Origin: Haloplanus aerogenes
Lineage (GTDB): Archaea; Halobacteriota; Halobacteria; Halobacteriales; Haloferacaceae
Reading direction: 5' to 3'
Length of the DNA stretch: 64,000 nt
NCBI RefSeq assembly: GCF_003856835.1
Contig: NZ_CP034145.1
Location: forward strand, 2,728,001-2,792,000
In this document: piece by piece, positions 62,061 through 64,000 of the stretch
How positions within the stretch are numbered: position 1 is the stretch's first letter
Layout: each line of letters starts with the position of its first letter
Program-made: the position numbers and the translations under genes
The notes under the pieces: model-generated
What the model saw: the letters and a program-made list of their open reading frames with translations, nothing else
The model's database searches: none
Told to the model about the DNA's origin: nothing

Positions 62061-63151
62061 TTGTCGATGAAGGGGGGAGTTACTACGTTCGCCTGTTTCG
62101 GTTCGCCCCGGACCAGCACCCGAACGCGGGTGCCCGGAGGTGCCTGTTCGGTCGAGAGGTAGCCGAGACCGATGGGTTCGCCGAGCGTGGGACTCATCGT
62201 CCCGCTCGTGAGATGGCCGAGATGCTCGCCGTCGGCGTCGACCACCTCGTAGCCGTGGCGGGGCACGCCCCGTTGCTGGAGGACGACACCCCTGAACCGC
62301 TCGTCGACGCCCTCGCTCTCGACGCGTTCGAGGGCGTCACGCCCCACGAACTCCGTGTCGAGGTCGACCGTCCACCCGACGCCCGCCTCGTAGGGGGTAC
62401 GGGGTTCGTCCTCGGGATCGAAGTCCTGCCCGGAGAGGAGAAAGCCCATCTCCAGCCGCAAGGTGTCGCGAGCGCCGAGGCCACAGGGCTGGCAGTCGAA
62501 CGCCGACCACACCGTCTCGGCCTCGTCCCACGGGACGAGGAACTCGAAGCCGTCCTCGCCGGTGTACCCCGTCCGCGACGTGAAACACCGCACGCCGGCC
62601 ACGTCGAGGAACGCCGCGTCGAAGCGGGCGATATCGCGACTCGCGCCATCGGTCGCCGCCGCGGCGAGATCGGGCGCATCGGGACCCTGCAGCGCCAGCA
62701 TGGCCCACTCCTCCGTGGCGTTGTGGACCGTCGCGTCGAGATCCCACTCGTCGCGATACTCGATCCAGCGCGTGTACATTTCGGTGTCGTGCCCCGCGTT
62801 CGGGATGAACAGGTACTGCGGGACACCGTCGGCATCGGCGAGCCGAAACACCACCGTGTCATCGAGGATGATCCCCTCGTCGTCGGTGATACACGCGTAC
62901 TGGGTATCGCCCGGATCGAGTTCGGCCACGTCGTTGGTGGTCAGTCGCCCCATCAACTCCGCCGCGTCGGGGCCTGATACCCGAATCTCGCCCATATGCG
63001 AGACGTCGAAGAGGCCGGCCGACTCCCGAACGGCCGCGTGTTCGGTCCGGATCGAGTCGAACTCGACCGGCATCTCCCAGCCGCCGAACTCGGTGAACGA
63101 GGCATCCCGGTCGGCGTGGATCGCGTGTAAGGGTGGCTTCCGTAGGCCCAT
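62057..63151 (-). CDS. gcvT: Glycine cleavage system T protein (aminomethyltransferase)
   Basis: 364 residues, the normal size. The folate-binding domain has [31 protein letters not shown] and [14 protein letters not shown]. The C-terminal beta-barrel has [21 protein letters not shown] and [21 protein letters not shown]. GcvT releases ammonia from the H-protein-bound intermediate and passes the carbon to tetrahydrofolate, the pool shared with GlyA and FolD. It is first in a two-gene unit with gcvH. Confidence 0.95.
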   Translation of the reverse strand: MGLRKPPLHAIHADRDASFTEFGGWEMPVEFDSIRTEHAAVRESAGLFDVSHMGEIRVSGPDAAELMGRLTTNDVAELDPGDTQYACITDDEGIILDDTVVFRLADADGVPQYLFIPNAGHDTEMYTRWIEYRDEWDLDATVHNATEEWAMLALQGPDAPDLAAAATDGASRDIARFDAAFLDVAGVRCFTSRTGYTGEDGFEFLVPWDEAETVWSAFDCQPCGLGARDTLRLEMGFLLSGQDFDPEDEPRTPYEAGVGWTVDLDTEFVGRDALERVESEGVDERFRGVVLQQRGVPRHGYEVVDADGEHLGHLTSGTMSPTLGEPIGLGYLSTEQAPPGTRVRVLVRGEPKQANVVTPPFIDK

Positions 63152-63300
63152 ATCCGTATCTCGACGCCTCGTGACCTAATGGTTTTGTCCGTCGCTGAAC
63201 GGATAGTTATTGGATAAACCGTATACTGCAATACAGAATCGAGGGTGCGCGTCCCAACCGAAAAGCGAAAGTCCAGCCCTGCTCGTACGTGCCCGTCTGG

Positions 63301-63942
63301 ATGGTATCCACCCGACGACTTCGACTGCTGTCCCTGTGTCTCGGTCTCGGTGCGCTCGCCGTACTCGGGTGGCAGTATTCGGTGGCCGACCTGCTCGCCT
63401 ACATTCGGGGCGAGAATCGGTGGGTCGTCGTGTTCGGCCTCGGTGTCTTGTATCTCGTGCGCCCACTGCTGCTGTGGCCGCTCAGCGTGTTCTCCGTGTT
63501 CATCGGCTACGTGTTCGGCTTTCCCGTCGGCGTCCCGCTGGTGCTTGGAGGGACGCTGCTCACCTGCCTCCCGCCGTTCCTCGTCGCGACGCACTTCGGC
63601 CACGAATTCGGTCGACTCGCAACCCACGGTTCGGCGCTGGTCGAGACGACCGGCGAACTCCGGGGAATGGTCGCCGCACGCCTCTCGCCTGCCCCTGCCG
63701 ACGCGGTGTCGTACGGGGCCGGCATCGCCGGCGTGCCGCTCCGGAGCTTCGCGCTCGGCACACTCGTCGGTGAACTGCCGTGGGCGCTGTTTTACGTGCT
63801 TCTCGGTCGCTCCCTTCGCACCTTCTCGGCGGCAGGGATCGAACAGATCGACCTCCGTCTGCTCCTCCTCGCCGCGCTCGTCTCCGTCCTCCTCGTCGCA
63901 CGGCCGCTCTACGAATACCTCCGGGACCGACTCCGATTCTAA
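63301..63942 (+). CDS. VTT-domain (TVP38/TMEM64-like) membrane protein
   Basis: 213 residues from ATG 63301; GTG 63289 in frame is the alternative. Five or six helices are seen. The VTT pattern is present: LLLWPLSVFSVFIGYVFGFPVGVPLVLGG near 60-88, then a re-entrant-type segment, and PLRSFALGTLVGELPWALFYVLLG near 145-168. Family members (DedA/VTT) move lipids or act in membrane homeostasis. The substrate is unknown. Its stop overlaps the final minus-strand gene tail to tail. Confidence 0.78.
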   Translation: MVSTRRLRLLSLCLGLGALAVLGWQYSVADLLAYIRGENRWVVVFGLGVLYLVRPLLLWPLSVFSVFIGYVFGFPVGVPLVLGGTLLTCLPPFLVATHFGHEFGRLATHGSALVETTGELRGMVAARLSPAPADAVSYGAGIAGVPLRSFALGTLVGELPWALFYVLLGRSLRTFSAAGIEQIDLRLLLLAALVSVLLVARPLYEYLRDRLRF

Positions 63943-64000
63943 CCGTCGACAGGCGTGGAGTTGCGTCGATTGCGGAGGAACCGGTAGAGGACGAACACCG
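63939..64000 (-). CDS. C-terminal end of an unknown protein, cut by the window edge
   Basis: The minus strand reads VFVLYRFLRNRRNSTPVDG then TAG at 63939. The hydrophobic-then-Arg-rich end suggests the last helix of a membrane protein. Only 19 residues are visible, so neither family nor even coding status is certain. Confidence 0.4.
   Translation of the reverse strand, partial: VFVLYRFLRNRRNSTPVDG

Overview
This window reads as haloarchaeal chromosome (class Halobacteria). The DNA is very GC-rich with strong third-position G/C. The proteins are acidic, rich in Asp and Glu and poor in Lys. Several genes have a TATA-like box about 25 nt before the start codon, as expected for leaderless transcripts. 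Markers include two PGF-CTERM surface proteins, Tat-type leaders, pelota, archaeal FEN1, RqcH, an SBDS C-terminus, the cell-shape factor RdfA and the regulator TbsP. I cannot fix the genus; a Haloferacales-like organism is a reasonable guess. About 57 protein genes, one intact tRNA, two decayed genes and several repeat or palindrome elements are supported.

Layout. 0-12.9 kb: SBDS end, FUN14 protein, a secreted SipW-like/blue-copper fusion, HflX, a 1,060-residue surface protein, moaC with NAD(P)HX repair, an MFS carrier, and an apparent operon of wHTH membrane regulator, subtilase and small membrane protein. 13-18.7 kb: XPD/Rad3-type helicase, zinc ribbon, FG-GAP propeller, MutS-related ATPase. 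18.7-23.9 kb: a block bounded by AT-rich DNA holding an MFS carrier, an SMC-like protein, RdfA and a decayed membrane-protein gene. 23.9-28.2 kb: RqcH and pelota, both ribosome-rescue factors, on one strand. 28-37 kb: ordinary metabolic and transport genes, FEN1, and two structured intergenic repeats. 36.9-42 kb: folD, a universal-stress protein, a multicopper oxidase that seems internally deleted, and glyA divergent from tbsP across a perfect 14-bp inverted repeat. 42-51.6 kb: a YcaO protein, DUF63 and DUF4013 membrane proteins, a propeller lipoprotein, tRNA-Val preceded by three tRNA-end remnants, a PGF-CTERM protein, and the cobalamin adenosyltransferase/glutaredoxin pair. 51.9-61.2 kb: a same-strand signalling block (soluble PAS/chemotaxis-type transducer, REC-PAS5-kinase, KaiC/RAD55-like ATPase, PAS7-kinase). 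61.4-64 kb: zinc ribbon, gcvT-gcvH, VTT-family membrane protein.

How the genes work together. folD, glyA, gcvT and gcvH belong to glycine/serine one-carbon metabolism, with TbsP sitting at the glyA promoter. RqcH and pelota deal with stalled ribosomes. The SMC-like/RdfA pair is linked to cell shape. The 9-kb signalling block, with a KaiC-like ATPase 22 nt ahead of a kinase gene, is the best candidate for an uncharacterised system. No CRISPR array, intact transposase or toxin-antitoxin pair was found.
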